From DATDAH01 sp963725155 (GTDB lineage: Bacteria > Actinomycetota > Acidimicrobiia > Acidimicrobiales > DATDAH01), in NCBI GenBank assembly GCA_963725155.1, contig CAVRXU010000007.1, forward strand, positions 338,313-402,312: 64,000 nt of DNA, in the 5' to 3' direction. Shown here piece by piece: positions 33,210 through 41,776 of the stretch. Within the stretch, counting starts at the first letter, position 1; each line of letters opens with the position of its first letter. Below the pieces are notes generated by a model, which saw nothing but the letters and a program-made list of their open reading frames with translations, searched no databases and was not told the DNA's origin. A program made the position numbers and the translations under genes.

Positions 33210-35084
33210 ATGAGCCATCCCCTCGATCCGCTGACTGCGGAGGAGATCGCCCGGGTGGGCGCGGCCGTGCGGGACCACGTCCCCGACACGGACCTGCTGT
33301 TCTCGTCCATCACCCTCGCCGAGCCCGCCAAGGAGTCGGCCCCGGCTGATCGGCCGGGACCTCCCCCATCGAGAGCAGCCCGGGTGGTGGTGGTCGACGG
33401 TCCCCACGGGGTGATCGAGGCCGTGGTGACCACCGACGGGCAGGTGTGCGAGTGGACTCCGGTCGCCGACGTGCGACCGCCCCTCCTGTTCAGCGAGGCC
33501 TTCAACGCCATGGAGGCCGTGCGGGCCGACGCGCGCTGGCAGGCGGCGGTGGCTCGGCGGGGCATCACCGATGTCACCGCGGTCCAGATCGACCCGTGGC
33601 CGGCGGGCGCCTACGAGGACTTCGCTGAGCGCAACACCCGGATCACCCGCTGTCTGGCGTACCACCGGCAGGATCCCGCGGACAACGGCTACGCCCGCCC
33701 CATCGAGGGGGTCGTGGCCGTGGTCGACATGGTCACCGCCGAAGTGCTGGCCGTCGAAGACCACGGTGTCGTCGCCCTGCCCGCCGACCCGGGCCGCTAC
33801 GACGCCGACCACGTTGGTCCCCTCCGGGACGGCCTCAAGCCACTGGAGATCAGCCAGCCGCAGGGGGTCAGCTTCACCGTCGACGGCAACCACTTGTCCT
33901 GGCAGCGCTGGGACCTCCGGGTGGGGATGGACCCGGTCGAGGGCCTCGTGCTCTACGACGTCGGCTACCAGGACGGCGACCGACGGCGGCCGGTGCTGGC
34001 CCGGGCCGCTCTCTCCGAGATGGTCGTGCCGTACGGATCGCCAGAGCCGGCGCACCGCTGGAAGAACGCCTTCGACGCCGGCGAGTGGGGCCTCGGGCGC
34101 TTCGTGAACTCCCTGACGGAGGGCTGTGACTGCCTCGGCGAGATCACCTATCTGGACGCGGTGATGGCCGACGAGCAGGGCAACCCCTGGATCGTGGAGC
34201 AGGCCATCTGCCTCCACGAGGAGGATGACGGGATCGCCTGGAAGCACCAGGACCTGAACACCGGCAACGTCGAGGTCCGTCGCTCCCGGCGCTTCGTCAT
34301 CTCCGCCATCTTCACCGTCGGCAACTACGAGTACGCGTTCTACTGGAGGTTCTACCTCGACGGTTCGATCGAGCTGGAGGTCCGCCTCACCGGCATCATC
34401 CAGCCCTGCGCCTTCGAAGGCGAGCCGCCGGCCGGCATGGTCGCCGTGGCCCCGGGTCTCGCCGCCGCCCACCACCAGCACCTGTTCTGTGTCCGCCTCG
34501 ACCTCGACGTCGACGGCGGGGCGAACTCGGTCTACGAAGTGGACGTCGTGCCCACGGGCGGTGGTGACGACGACCCGTGGGCCAACGGCATCGAGGTCCG
34601 GTCCACGCTGCTGGCCTCCGAGGCTCGAGCCCAACGGGACGTGGACCCGTCGCGCAGCCGGGTCTGGAAGGTCGTCAACCCCGGCTCGCTCAACGGCCTC
34701 GGCCAGCCCGTCGGCTACAAGCTGCTCCCGGCGGCGACCCCGACCCTGCTCGCCGGCCCAGGGTCGGTCGTGCGCAACCGGGCCCGGTTCGCCACCCACA
34801 ACCTCTGGGTCACGCCCTACGACCCGGCGGAGACCCGGGCCGCGGGGCCGTATCCCAACCAACACATCGGTGGTGACGGCCTACCGGCGTGGACCGCCGC
34901 CGACCGCCCGCTGGTGGACACCGACGTCGTCCTGTGGCACAGCTTCGGCCTGACCCACGTCGTCCGCCCCGAGGACTGGCCGGTCATGCCCGTGGAACGG
35001 ACCGGGTTCTGGCTCGTGCCCGTGGGCTTCTTCGACCGGAACCCGGCGCTGGACATCCCCCCGCCCGCCCACTGCGAGCCCTGA
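33210..35084 (+). CDS. Copper amine oxidase (TPQ)
   Basis: Predicted copper/topaquinone primary-amine oxidase of 624 residues: R-CH2-NH2 + O2 + H2O gives aldehyde, NH3 and H2O2. FTVGNYEYAF contains the NYEY motif; Tyr373 is the TPQ precursor. FVNSLTEGCDCLGEITYLDA (~294-313) carries the catalytic Asp. HHQHLFCVRLDLDVDG (~420) gives the HxH copper ligands, and GLTHVVRPEDWPVMP near the C-terminus the third His. There is no signal peptide, so it acts in the cytoplasm, like the Arthrobacter phenylethylamine and histamine enzymes. It stands alone; its aldehyde product is not clearly served by a neighbouring dehydrogenase. Confidence 0.95.
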   Translation: MSHPLDPLTAEEIARVGAAVRDHVPDTDLLFSSITLAEPAKESAPADRPGPPPSRAARVVVVDGPHGVIEAVVTTDGQVCEWTPVADVRPPLLFSEAFNAMEAVRADARWQAAVARRGITDVTAVQIDPWPAGAYEDFAERNTRITRCLAYHRQDPADNGYARPIEGVVAVVDMVTAEVLAVEDHGVVALPADPGRYDADHVGPLRDGLKPLEISQPQGVSFTVDGNHLSWQRWDLRVGMDPVEGLVLYDVGYQDGDRRRPVLARAALSEMVVPYGSPEPAHRWKNAFDAGEWGLGRFVNSLTEGCDCLGEITYLDAVMADEQGNPWIVEQAICLHEEDDGIAWKHQDLNTGNVEVRRSRRFVISAIFTVGNYEYAFYWRFYLDGSIELEVRLTGIIQPCAFEGEPPAGMVAVAPGLAAAHHQHLFCVRLDLDVDGGANSVYEVDVVPTGGGDDDPWANGIEVRSTLLASEARAQRDVDPSRSRVWKVVNPGSLNGLGQPVGYKLLPAATPTLLAGPGSVVRNRARFATHNLWVTPYDPAETRAAGPYPNQHIGGDGLPAWTAADRPLVDTDVVLWHSFGLTHVVRPEDWPVMPVERTGFWLVPVGFFDRNPALDIPPPAHCEP

Positions 35085-35144
35085 TCGTTCTGGTTGCACC
35101 CAGCCGCGGCGGACCGCGGGGAGATGCAACCAGAACGGTGATCA
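35082..35144. terminator. Hairpin with CGTTCTGG ends, shared by two convergent genes
   Basis: CGTTCTGGTTGCA (35086-35098) pairs perfectly with TGCAACCAGAACG (35125-35137). TGATC (35082-35086) and GATCA (35140-35144) extend it, so the stop codons of the amine oxidase and of the convergent DUF983 gene are both inside the structure. Two CCGCGG sites (35104, 35114) lie in the loop. Probably a bidirectional terminator. Confidence 0.75.
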
Positions 35145-35540
35145 GCTGAGCTCGTCGACGCCGATCGGGCGCATGGCCAGGTCGATGGCGGTCCAGAGGG
35201 TGCGGGAGATGGGTTGGAAGATCAGCGGCGTCAGCGCGGCCACACCCACGCAGACCCACAGGAGCGCGGCGGGCGGCGAGTCCGGGTAGCTGGCGGTGAA
35301 GCCGCCGACGATCACGCCGAGCAGCACCAGCAGGGCCAGGATCGTGTTCATGGCGATGGCGCCGATCCAGTGGCCCTCGATGCGTTCGAAGTGCAGGTCG
35401 CAGCGGGGGCAGTCGTCCTTCATGATCAGCCACCAGGTGAACACGTGGCCCGACCCGCAGAGCGGGCAGCGGCGCCCGAAGGCCCGCCCGATCATGCGCC
35501 CGGTCGTCGGAGGGTCCAGCGCGTACGGCGGGTGCACCAC
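35142..35540 (-). CDS. DUF983 zinc-ribbon membrane protein
   Basis: A 132-residue protein. PPTTGRMIGRAFGRRCPLCG (~9-28) opens with the first half of a zinc ribbon (CPLCG), and CPRCDLHFERIEGHW follows. Two to three membrane helices (NTILALLVLLGVIVGG and LLWVCVGVAALTPLIF) complete the DUF983 pattern. Function unknown. The GTG start at 35540 is supported by TAGGTT seven bases upstream; a later ATG (MIGRAF) would cut into the conserved region. It is divergent from the C69 gene by 45 bases. Confidence 0.8.
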   Translation of the reverse strand: MVHPPYALDPPTTGRMIGRAFGRRCPLCGSGHVFTWWLIMKDDCPRCDLHFERIEGHWIGAIAMNTILALLVLLGVIVGGFTASYPDSPPAALLWVCVGVAALTPLIFQPISRTLWTAIDLAMRPIGVDELS

Positions 35541-35547
35541 GACGCGG

Positions 35548-35553
35548 AACCTA
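35548..35553 (-). promoter_or_regulatory. -10 box (TAGGTT), leaderless DUF983 start
   Basis: TAGGTT ends seven bases before the GTG at 35540. With the C69 box at 35573-35578 it makes back-to-back leaderless promoters inside 45 bases. Confidence 0.45.
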
Positions 35554-35572
35554 CCTGTCCGCCGTCGGCCAC

Positions 35573-35578
35573 TACCTT
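35573..35578 (+). promoter_or_regulatory. -10 box (TACCTT), leaderless C69 start
   Basis: TACCTT ends seven bases before the ATG at 35586 and there is no Shine-Dalgarno motif, which supports that start over upstream in-frame starts. Confidence 0.5.
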
Positions 35579-35585
35579 GCCCGGC

Positions 35586-36788
35586 ATGTGCGACACCGTG
35601 GTCGTGGTCGGCGACGACGGCGTGCTGTTCGCCAAGAACAGCGACCGCGACGCCAACGAGGGCCAGGGCCTGGAATGGCACCCGGCCGCCGACCACGAGG
35701 CCGGGAGCTCCCTGGCCTGCACCGGGATCGAGGTGCCGCAGGTGGCCCGCACCCACGCCGTCCTGCTCAGTCGCCCGTTCTGGATGTGGGGGGCGGAGAT
35801 GGGGGCCAACGAGCACGGCGTCGTCATCGGCAACGAGGCGGTCTTCACCAACCAGCCCGAGTCCGACACCGGTCTCCTCGGCATGGACCTGCTCCGGCTG
35901 GCCCTCGAACGGGCCTCCAGCGCCCCCGAGGCGGTGTCGGTGATGATCGACCTGCTCGAGCGACACGGCCAAGGCGGCGGCTGCGGGCACGAGGACAGGA
36001 CCTTCACCTACCACAACAGCTTCCTGGTGGCCGATCGCAGTCGAGCGGTGGTCCTCGAGACGGCGGGCGCCCAGTGGGCCACCGAAGAGGTGGCGCACGG
36101 TGCCCGCAGCATCTCCAACGGGCTCACCATCGCCGGGTTCGCCGACGACTACAGCGACACGCTCCGCACCCGGGTGTCGAGCTGCCGCCACCGCCGGGCC
36201 ATCACCCAGGAGCGGGCCGAGCACGTCGTGGCCCCCGAGTCCCTGATGACCCTGCTGCGGGACCACGGGCCCGGTCGATCCGGGCCGCGGTACTCCTGGC
36301 TGAACGGGGGCATGGCCGCCCCCTGCATGCACGGGGGAGGCATGGTGGCCAACTCCCAGTCGACGGCCAGTTGGGTGGCCGATCTCCGCGACGGCGACCG
36401 GCACTGGGTCACCGGCACGGCCGCCCCCTGCACCGGGCTGTTCAAGCCGGTGACGGTGGCCGACCCCGTCGACATGGGCCCATTCCCGGCCGACGTCGAC
36501 GACGCCAGCCGCTGGTGGCGGCACGAGCACCTCCACCGTCGGGCCGTAGCCAACCCGGACGAGCTCTACCCCCGCTTCACCGCCGAGCGGGACCGCACCG
36601 AGCTGTCCTGGCTGGCTGACCCCCCGGCCGGGGCCGAGGCGTTCGCCACCGCTGATGACCTCCTCGACCGCTGGACCCGGGCGGTCACCTTCGACCCCGT
36701 TCCCGATGTCCGTCCCGTGTGGGCCCGCCGCTACTGGGCCAAGCGCAACCAGCGGGCCGGCCTCGGCAACCTGGCCGAGGCCGCGTGA
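35586..36788 (+). CDS. C69-family dipeptidase / secernin-like Ntn hydrolase
   Basis: Predicted 400-residue N-terminal-nucleophile hydrolase. The protein begins Met-Cys-Asp, so Cys2 becomes the nucleophile when Met is removed; this fixes the start at ATG 35586. LFAKNSDRDANEGQ (~13-26), GANEHGVVIGNEAVF (~75) and GLLGMDLLRLALERA (~97) are the secernin/PepD signatures, and SWLNGGMAAPCMHGG the later conserved block. The family cleaves dipeptides or amides. It is translationally coupled (GTGA) to the beta-lactamase-fold hydrolase downstream. Confidence 0.9.
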   Translation: MCDTVVVVGDDGVLFAKNSDRDANEGQGLEWHPAADHEAGSSLACTGIEVPQVARTHAVLLSRPFWMWGAEMGANEHGVVIGNEAVFTNQPESDTGLLGMDLLRLALERASSAPEAVSVMIDLLERHGQGGGCGHEDRTFTYHNSFLVADRSRAVVLETAGAQWATEEVAHGARSISNGLTIAGFADDYSDTLRTRVSSCRHRRAITQERAEHVVAPESLMTLLRDHGPGRSGPRYSWLNGGMAAPCMHGGGMVANSQSTASWVADLRDGDRHWVTGTAAPCTGLFKPVTVADPVDMGPFPADVDDASRWWRHEHLHRRAVANPDELYPRFTAERDRTELSWLADPPAGAEAFATADDLLDRWTRAVTFDPVPDVRPVWARRYWAKRNQRAGLGNLAEAA

Positions 36789-37735
36789 CGGGCACCTCCG
36801 TCGAGGCGATCCTCGACCAGGCCTTCGTCGGTCAGCCGTCGCCGGCGCTGGCCACCACCCTGGCCGTGCTCGCGGTGCAGGGGGGTGAGGTCGTGGCCGA
36901 GCGCTACGGCGACGATGTGGCCGCCCACACGACCTTGATCTCCTGGTCGATGGCCAAGAGCATCACGCAGGCCCTCGTCGGCTTCGCCGTGGCCGATGGC
37001 CGCCTCGACGTCCACGCCCCGGCCCCTGTGCCCGAGTGGTCCGCGTCCGACGATCCCCGGCGGGCGATCACCGTGGACCAGCTGCTGCGCATGTGCTCGG
37101 GGCTCGTGTTCTGCGAGGACTACGTGGACGAGCGGGTGTCGGACGTCATGACGATGCTCTTCGGCGAGGGGCAGGAGGACACCGCGGCGTTCGCCGCGGG
37201 GTTCCCGCTCGGTCACGAGCCCGGGACCGTGTTCAACTACTCGAGCGGGACCACCAACATCGTCGCCCGCATCGTCGGTGACCTCTACGGCGGCCGCCCC
37301 GGTGTGGAGGCCCTGCTGGCCGACCGCCTGTTCGGGCCCCTGGGCATGACGTCAGCCGTCGCCAAGTTCGACCCCGCGGGGACGTTCGTCGGCTCGTCCT
37401 ACGTGTACGCCACGGCCCGGGACTTCGCCCGCTTCGGCGAGCTCTACCTCGATGAGGGCGAGGCCGATGGGCGTCAGGTCCTGCCCGCGTCGTGGATCGA
37501 CTACGCCAGAACGGAGTCGCCGGTCCCGTCGGCCGCCGGCGAGCAGCCGTACGGGGCCCACTGGTGGCGGTTCCCGCCGGTCCCGGGGAGCTTCGCGGCC
37601 CAGGGTTACCAGGGTCAGCGGACGCTGGTGGTCCCCGACCTCGACCTCGTGGTCGTGCGCCTCGGGATCACACCGGTGGAGCTGAAGGCGAATCTGGACG
37701 GCTGGCTGACGGCACTGGTGGACGCCCTGCGCTGA
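36785..37735 (+). CDS. Serine hydrolase of the beta-lactamase/PBP fold
   Basis: Predicted 316-residue class C beta-lactamase-fold esterase or amidase. WSMAKSITQALVG (~57-69) holds the Ser-x-x-Lys pair, FNYSSGTTNIVARI (~152) the Tyr-x-Ser motif, and AQGYQGQRTLVVPDLD (~280) takes the place of the KTG box. No signal peptide is visible, so it is likely cytoplasmic and not a cell-wall enzyme. The GTG overlaps the C69 stop, so the two hydrolases probably work on related amides. Its 3' end overlaps the convergent amidase gene by 68 bases. Confidence 0.85.
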   Translation: MTGTSVEAILDQAFVGQPSPALATTLAVLAVQGGEVVAERYGDDVAAHTTLISWSMAKSITQALVGFAVADGRLDVHAPAPVPEWSASDDPRRAITVDQLLRMCSGLVFCEDYVDERVSDVMTMLFGEGQEDTAAFAAGFPLGHEPGTVFNYSSGTTNIVARIVGDLYGGRPGVEALLADRLFGPLGMTSAVAKFDPAGTFVGSSYVYATARDFARFGELYLDEGEADGRQVLPASWIDYARTESPVPSAAGEQPYGAHWWRFPPVPGSFAAQGYQGQRTLVVPDLDLVVVRLGITPVELKANLDGWLTALVDALR

Positions 37736-38909
37736 GGTCGAGGAGCCGGGCGTCGTCGCCCGGGGCGCCGATCAGGCTGACGCCGACCGGGACGCCGTCG
37801 ACGACGACAGCCGGCACGGTCACCGTGGGCAGTCCGCCCAGCGAACCCACCACGGACGACGACGCCGCGATCCGCCGGGCCTCAGCGACCTCGGTGGCGT
37901 CGGCATCGCGCCGGGGTGGTCGGCCCGCTGCCGGGGCCAGCGCGACGTCGCCCGGCCGCAGGACGGCGGTGAGGTGGCGGCGAAGGTCGTCTCGGACCGC
38001 CATGGCCCGGGCATGGGCCGCCGGTGTGACCTGGAGGGCATGGGCGATGCGCTCGCCGACACCGGGGCCGAACTGTGGGTGGGCTTCGATGATCCACGTC
38101 TGATGGGCCGCCGCGAACTCAGGGCCCTGGACATCCCGCACGACCATGGTCAGGTCGGGCAGGGACCAGTTGTCGGGAGTGAGGTCGACGGTGTCGGTCG
38201 GGTCGAAGGTGGCCACCACTTCCAGCAGGGCCTCGCTGAGCCTCGGGTCGAGTAGGGCGAAGGCCTCCGTGGCCACGAGCACCCGGCCGCTCATCGTCGT
38301 CGCTGGCGCCACGCCGGTCACGGCCCCGGCCGCGGTCCGGAGCAGACGGGGGTCCCGGGCCAGCAGGCCGACCGTATCGAGGCTGGCGGCCAGGGGGTGG
38401 ACCCCATCGAGGGGGACGCGGCCGTGGGTGGGGCGCCAGCCATAGAGGCCGCAGTACGACGCGGGGACCCGGATCGAGCCCAGCGTGTCACTGCCGAGGC
38501 CCAGGTCGGCCAGCCCCCCCGCCACTGCCGCCGCGCTCCCGCTGGAGGACCCGCCGGGATCGTGATCGGGAGCGACTGGGTTCACGGGCATCCCGTAGGG
38601 GCTGTCCCGACCGGAGAGGCTGTAGGCCATCTCTGCCGTGTGGGCCCGTCCGACCAGGGTGGCTCCCGCGGCGAGGAGCCGTTCGACCGCGGTCGCATCG
38701 GCTTCCGCCGGTGGATGCGTGGCCGCCCAGCTGGGCTGGCCGGCGCCGGTGACCCGGCCGCGGAGAGCGAAGAGGTCCTTCGCCACGAAGGTGACACCGG
38801 CGAGCGGCCCGGTCGGATCCCCGGGGACAGGGACGAAGGCCTCGTCGATGAGCGCGCCGTATGGGTCCACGGGCTCAGACCGTGGGCCGCAGGTCGTCGC
38901 AGAGGTCAT
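37668..38909 (-). CDS. Amidase-signature family amidase
   Basis: Predicted 413-residue amidase with the Ser-cisSer-Lys triad. VTFVAKDLFALRG (~39-51) has the catalytic Lys, DPGGSSSGSAAAVAGG (~117-132) the Gly/Ser-rich motif with the cis-Ser, and GSDTLGSIRVPAS (~138-150) the nucleophile Ser. It is a little shorter than typical GatA (~480) and lacks a clear GatB partner nearby, so it is a stand-alone amidase, not a tRNA amidotransferase. The last ~20 residues (RPPVPSASRPDSPSAPPV) are low-complexity and are encoded opposite the serine hydrolase gene. Confidence 0.85.
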   Translation of the reverse strand: MTSATTCGPRSEPVDPYGALIDEAFVPVPGDPTGPLAGVTFVAKDLFALRGRVTGAGQPSWAATHPPAEADATAVERLLAAGATLVGRAHTAEMAYSLSGRDSPYGMPVNPVAPDHDPGGSSSGSAAAVAGGLADLGLGSDTLGSIRVPASYCGLYGWRPTHGRVPLDGVHPLAASLDTVGLLARDPRLLRTAAGAVTGVAPATTMSGRVLVATEAFALLDPRLSEALLEVVATFDPTDTVDLTPDNWSLPDLTMVVRDVQGPEFAAAHQTWIIEAHPQFGPGVGERIAHALQVTPAAHARAMAVRDDLRRHLTAVLRPGDVALAPAAGRPPRRDADATEVAEARRIAASSSVVGSLGGLPTVTVPAVVVDGVPVGVSLIGAPGDDARLLDLSAGRPPVPSASRPDSPSAPPV

Positions 38910-38930
38910 CCGCCCGGCTCGCTGGGTACG

Positions 38931-38936
38931 TAAAGT
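38931..38936 (+). promoter_or_regulatory. -10 box (TAAAGT) before the diiron gene
   Basis: TAAAGT lies five bases before the GTG at 38942. It is AT-rich against a very GC-rich background and no Shine-Dalgarno motif is present. Confidence 0.4.
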
Positions 38937-38941
38937 TGATC

Positions 38942-39835
38942 GTGCGCTTCGACATGGACCGATACAAGCTCATGACGGACCGGCTGCGCTGGGACGACCT
39001 CGACATGGAGGGGTTCGCCACCGACCGGCTGGCCGAGGAGGATCTGCGCAGCCTCCGCTACGCGCACGACGTCGAGTACCACACGGCGTGCTACCTCCGG
39101 GACCTGTTGTCGACCCGGGCCCACGACGAGAGCCGGCTGACCGCCTTCCTCACCTTCTGGGCCTGGGAGGAGTTCTGGCACGGCGAGGCGATCGCCACCG
39201 TCCTCCGGGCCCACGGTGAGGCCGCCGGCGACGACCGGATCAACCCCCTGCGGCGGCGCCTCGGACTCCGCACCCGCCTCGGCCCAGCCATCTGGTCGCT
39301 CGCTTCCCTGGCCATGAAGGACCTGCCCGCGGTGCACATGACCTGGGGCGCAGTGAACGAATGGACGACCCAGGCCGCTTACGCCCGCCTCTCGGCCAGG
39401 GCGGGGCACCCGGTGCTGACCGAGCTCCTGTCGCGGATCATGAAGCAGGAGGGGCGCCACATCGACTTCTACGCCTCTGAGGCGTGCTTGCGCCTCGAGC
39501 GGTCCCGGTCGGCTCGGGCCCTGACCCGCTGCGCCCTGCGCAGGGCCTGGACGCCCGTCGGCGCCGGGGTGCTGCCTGATCGCGAAGTGGCCTTCGTGGT
39601 GCAGTACCTCTTCGACAACCCCGAGGGCCACGCCATGGTGGCTCGCATCGACCGGCGCATCGACCGCCTGCCCGGCCAGGAAGGCCTCGGGCTCCTCAGC
39701 AACGCGTTGACGACCTGGCGGGACACGGCCGCTCAGCTGCAGGTGCTCGGATCGACCGACTCCAACCGGTCCCAACGAATGGCCGACGAGTCCGGGCGGA
39801 CCCACATCACCCGGTCCGTGCCACACGCCGCGTAG
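38942..39835 (+). CDS. Acyl-ACP desaturase-like diiron protein
   Basis: A 297-residue four-helix-bundle protein. WAWEEFWHGEAIATVL (~75-90) matches the W-x-x-E-E-x-x-H-G motif of soluble acyl-ACP desaturases, NEWTTQAAYARLSARAG (~140) has the third-helix Glu, and KQEGRHIDFYASEA (~167-180) the second ExxH. So all expected diiron ligands are present. Overall similarity to well-known desaturases looks weak, and it could be another ferritin-like oxidase. The GTG at 38942 is supported by the TAAAGT box; ATG 38954 is possible. The C-terminal ~34 residues overlap the convergent GT-C gene. Confidence 0.6.
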   Translation: MRFDMDRYKLMTDRLRWDDLDMEGFATDRLAEEDLRSLRYAHDVEYHTACYLRDLLSTRAHDESRLTAFLTFWAWEEFWHGEAIATVLRAHGEAAGDDRINPLRRRLGLRTRLGPAIWSLASLAMKDLPAVHMTWGAVNEWTTQAAYARLSARAGHPVLTELLSRIMKQEGRHIDFYASEACLRLERSRSARALTRCALRRAWTPVGAGVLPDREVAFVVQYLFDNPEGHAMVARIDRRIDRLPGQEGLGLLSNALTTWRDTAAQLQVLGSTDSNRSQRMADESGRTHITRSVPHAA

Positions 39836-41631
39836 GCGGCCTCGCCGAACGTCCCGTGGGCCAGCCGGTAGGGCCGGTAGCCCCAGCCAAGGAGGTCGGC
39901 GGGCGCCAGCTCTCGCCAGGGCTGGGCGACGACGTCAGGCTGGAGCGTGCCGATCGAGTAGGCGAAGTCGTACTTGTTGTGGCCGGGCAGCACGAGGGCC
40001 TCGGTGGCCGGAGGGGCCTTGGCGATCCGTTCGTCGCTCTTGCCCAACAGGTCGACGGCAGGGCGGTGCGACACATATTGGGTGGCGCCGGCGGCCACGA
40101 CCGCCACGCTGGCGTCAGGCTCGGTGATCGCCGCGATCTGCTCGCCCAGGACGCTGTAGTCGGCGGCCCGGTCGATCCCACCGAAGGCGAGGCTGGGGGC
40201 GGCGACGGCCCCGGCCAGCGTCAGGACCGCGACCACCACGAGGCCGAGGCGGTCGCGACCCACCTCTGACCGTCGCAGCCAGAGCCCGGCCACGAGCCCC
40301 ACGATCAGCACGGGCACGGCGACGCCCAGCCAGGTCCCGCCGGGGGCGAGGGCGACCACTGACAGATCCGGGCGCGGCGCCTCGAGCACGGTCAGGTAGA
40401 TCACGGCCGGCCCAGAGGCGGCCAGCGCCAGGACCCAGGCCAGGCCCCGCCGCTCCCCGGCGGTGACCGTCGCGGTCGGCGGACCCGCTCGGAGCACGGC
40501 GACGGCGAGGACCAACAGGAGGACCAGGCTCGGGGTGAGATACCGGTTGGGGATGAGGAAGTACTCCCATGCGTCCCCGCCCGCGGACACGCCGTAGAGG
40601 GCGCCGAGACCGGCCAGGAGCCCGAGCAGGCGGGCGCCGTCCTGGCCGACAGGGTCGAGCCGGCGCCGACCGAGGGCGACGATGACGAGGGGCGCCGCCA
40701 GGTAGCCGGCGACGGTGACCGCGGTGACCACGAGGCCCCGGTCGAGGCGGGCCCCGAGAGCGAAGCCGGCGAGCTTCAGGTAGTAGGTGTTGGGCACCGG
40801 GTCGCCGTAGTAGGCGAGGCGGAACGCGATGGTCGCGGCGGTCGTGAGCACGGTCACCGCCGCGATGCCGACGGCCAGGCGGAGCGGGCGCCGGCACGGG
40901 CGGCGCACCCCCAACCAGGCCACCAGTCCGCCGGCGACGACCACGAAGTCGGACCGGATGACGATCCCCAGGACCAGCGCCGCACCGAGCACGAGCCCGT
41001 CGCGCCGTCCGCCACCCTCGGCGCGGGCGAGGCGCAGCGTGGCGTTGACCACGACCAGGCTCAGCAGGACGAGCAGCCCCACCTCCATGCCCCGCAGGGT
41101 CCACCAGAGCAGGGGGAAGCAGGTGGCCACGGCCACGACGGAGAGGAAGCGGGTCATCGGATCGACCGCACCGGTCAGCAGGGCGACGGTGGTGCGGGCC
41201 TGCAACGCCGTGGCCCAGACGACCAGCAGGCCGAGAGCGACCACCGTGAGGACCACGGCGTCCCCCGACAGCCCCACCCGGTGCAGGAGGGCCATGACCA
41301 GGGTCCAACCCAGGTTCGTCATCCCCTCGGTCCGGGGCGCTCCGGCGAACCACACCAGCTCGCCGGTCTCGGCCAGCGTGCGGGCGTAGGACATCGAGAT
41401 CATGACGTCGTCGAACAGGGTCCAGTGCAGGCGGCCGTCGGCACTGCGCCACGCCCCCTCCCGCAGGACCATCAGGGCCAACGCGAACGACGGCAGGAGG
41501 CCGGCCAGCACCGGTCGGCGGGGCACCCATCCGGGCCGGTCGGGCGTGGGCCCGGTCGAGGCCGGTGGCGGCTCGAGCGGGACGGCGGCCTCCGGGGCCC
41601 GGTCCAACACCCCCTGTGCTCCCTGAGCCAC
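39733..41631 (-). CDS. AftB-like GT-C membrane glycosyltransferase
   Basis: Predicted 632-residue membrane transferase with about ten helices. LFDDVMISMSYARTLAETGE (~71-90) with VWFAGAPRTEGMTNLGW gives the acidic pair and the EG-x-TN signature shared by AftB-type arabinofuranosyltransferases and their relatives. WEYFLIPNRYLTPSLVLLL is the mid-membrane signature. The C-terminal soluble part contains VDLLGKSDERIAK and LPGHNKYDFAYSIG, also as in AftB-like proteins. With aftD at 7.6 kb this suggests an arabinan-type envelope polymer, but the sugar is not certain. GTG start with GGAGG upstream. Confidence 0.72.
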   Translation of the reverse strand: MAQGAQGVLDRAPEAAVPLEPPPASTGPTPDRPGWVPRRPVLAGLLPSFALALMVLREGAWRSADGRLHWTLFDDVMISMSYARTLAETGELVWFAGAPRTEGMTNLGWTLVMALLHRVGLSGDAVVLTVVALGLLVVWATALQARTTVALLTGAVDPMTRFLSVVAVATCFPLLWWTLRGMEVGLLVLLSLVVVNATLRLARAEGGGRRDGLVLGAALVLGIVIRSDFVVVAGGLVAWLGVRRPCRRPLRLAVGIAAVTVLTTAATIAFRLAYYGDPVPNTYYLKLAGFALGARLDRGLVVTAVTVAGYLAAPLVIVALGRRRLDPVGQDGARLLGLLAGLGALYGVSAGGDAWEYFLIPNRYLTPSLVLLLVLAVAVLRAGPPTATVTAGERRGLAWVLALAASGPAVIYLTVLEAPRPDLSVVALAPGGTWLGVAVPVLIVGLVAGLWLRRSEVGRDRLGLVVVAVLTLAGAVAAPSLAFGGIDRAADYSVLGEQIAAITEPDASVAVVAAGATQYVSHRPAVDLLGKSDERIAKAPPATEALVLPGHNKYDFAYSIGTLQPDVVAQPWRELAPADLLGWGYRPYRLAHGTFGEAAYAACGTDRVMWVRPDSSAIRWDRLESVDPSTCS

Positions 41632-41776
41632 GACCCGGATCCTCCCTGGCCCGCCAGGACAGGCGGTCGGACCTCCTGTCGGCGGCCACCCGGCGCCGGT
41701 GAGGCCTGAGAAGCCCGTTCATCCGTGCCCGGCGGCGCCCCTGGCTAGCCTGACCCCTTCACAGGAGGGGTACGCG

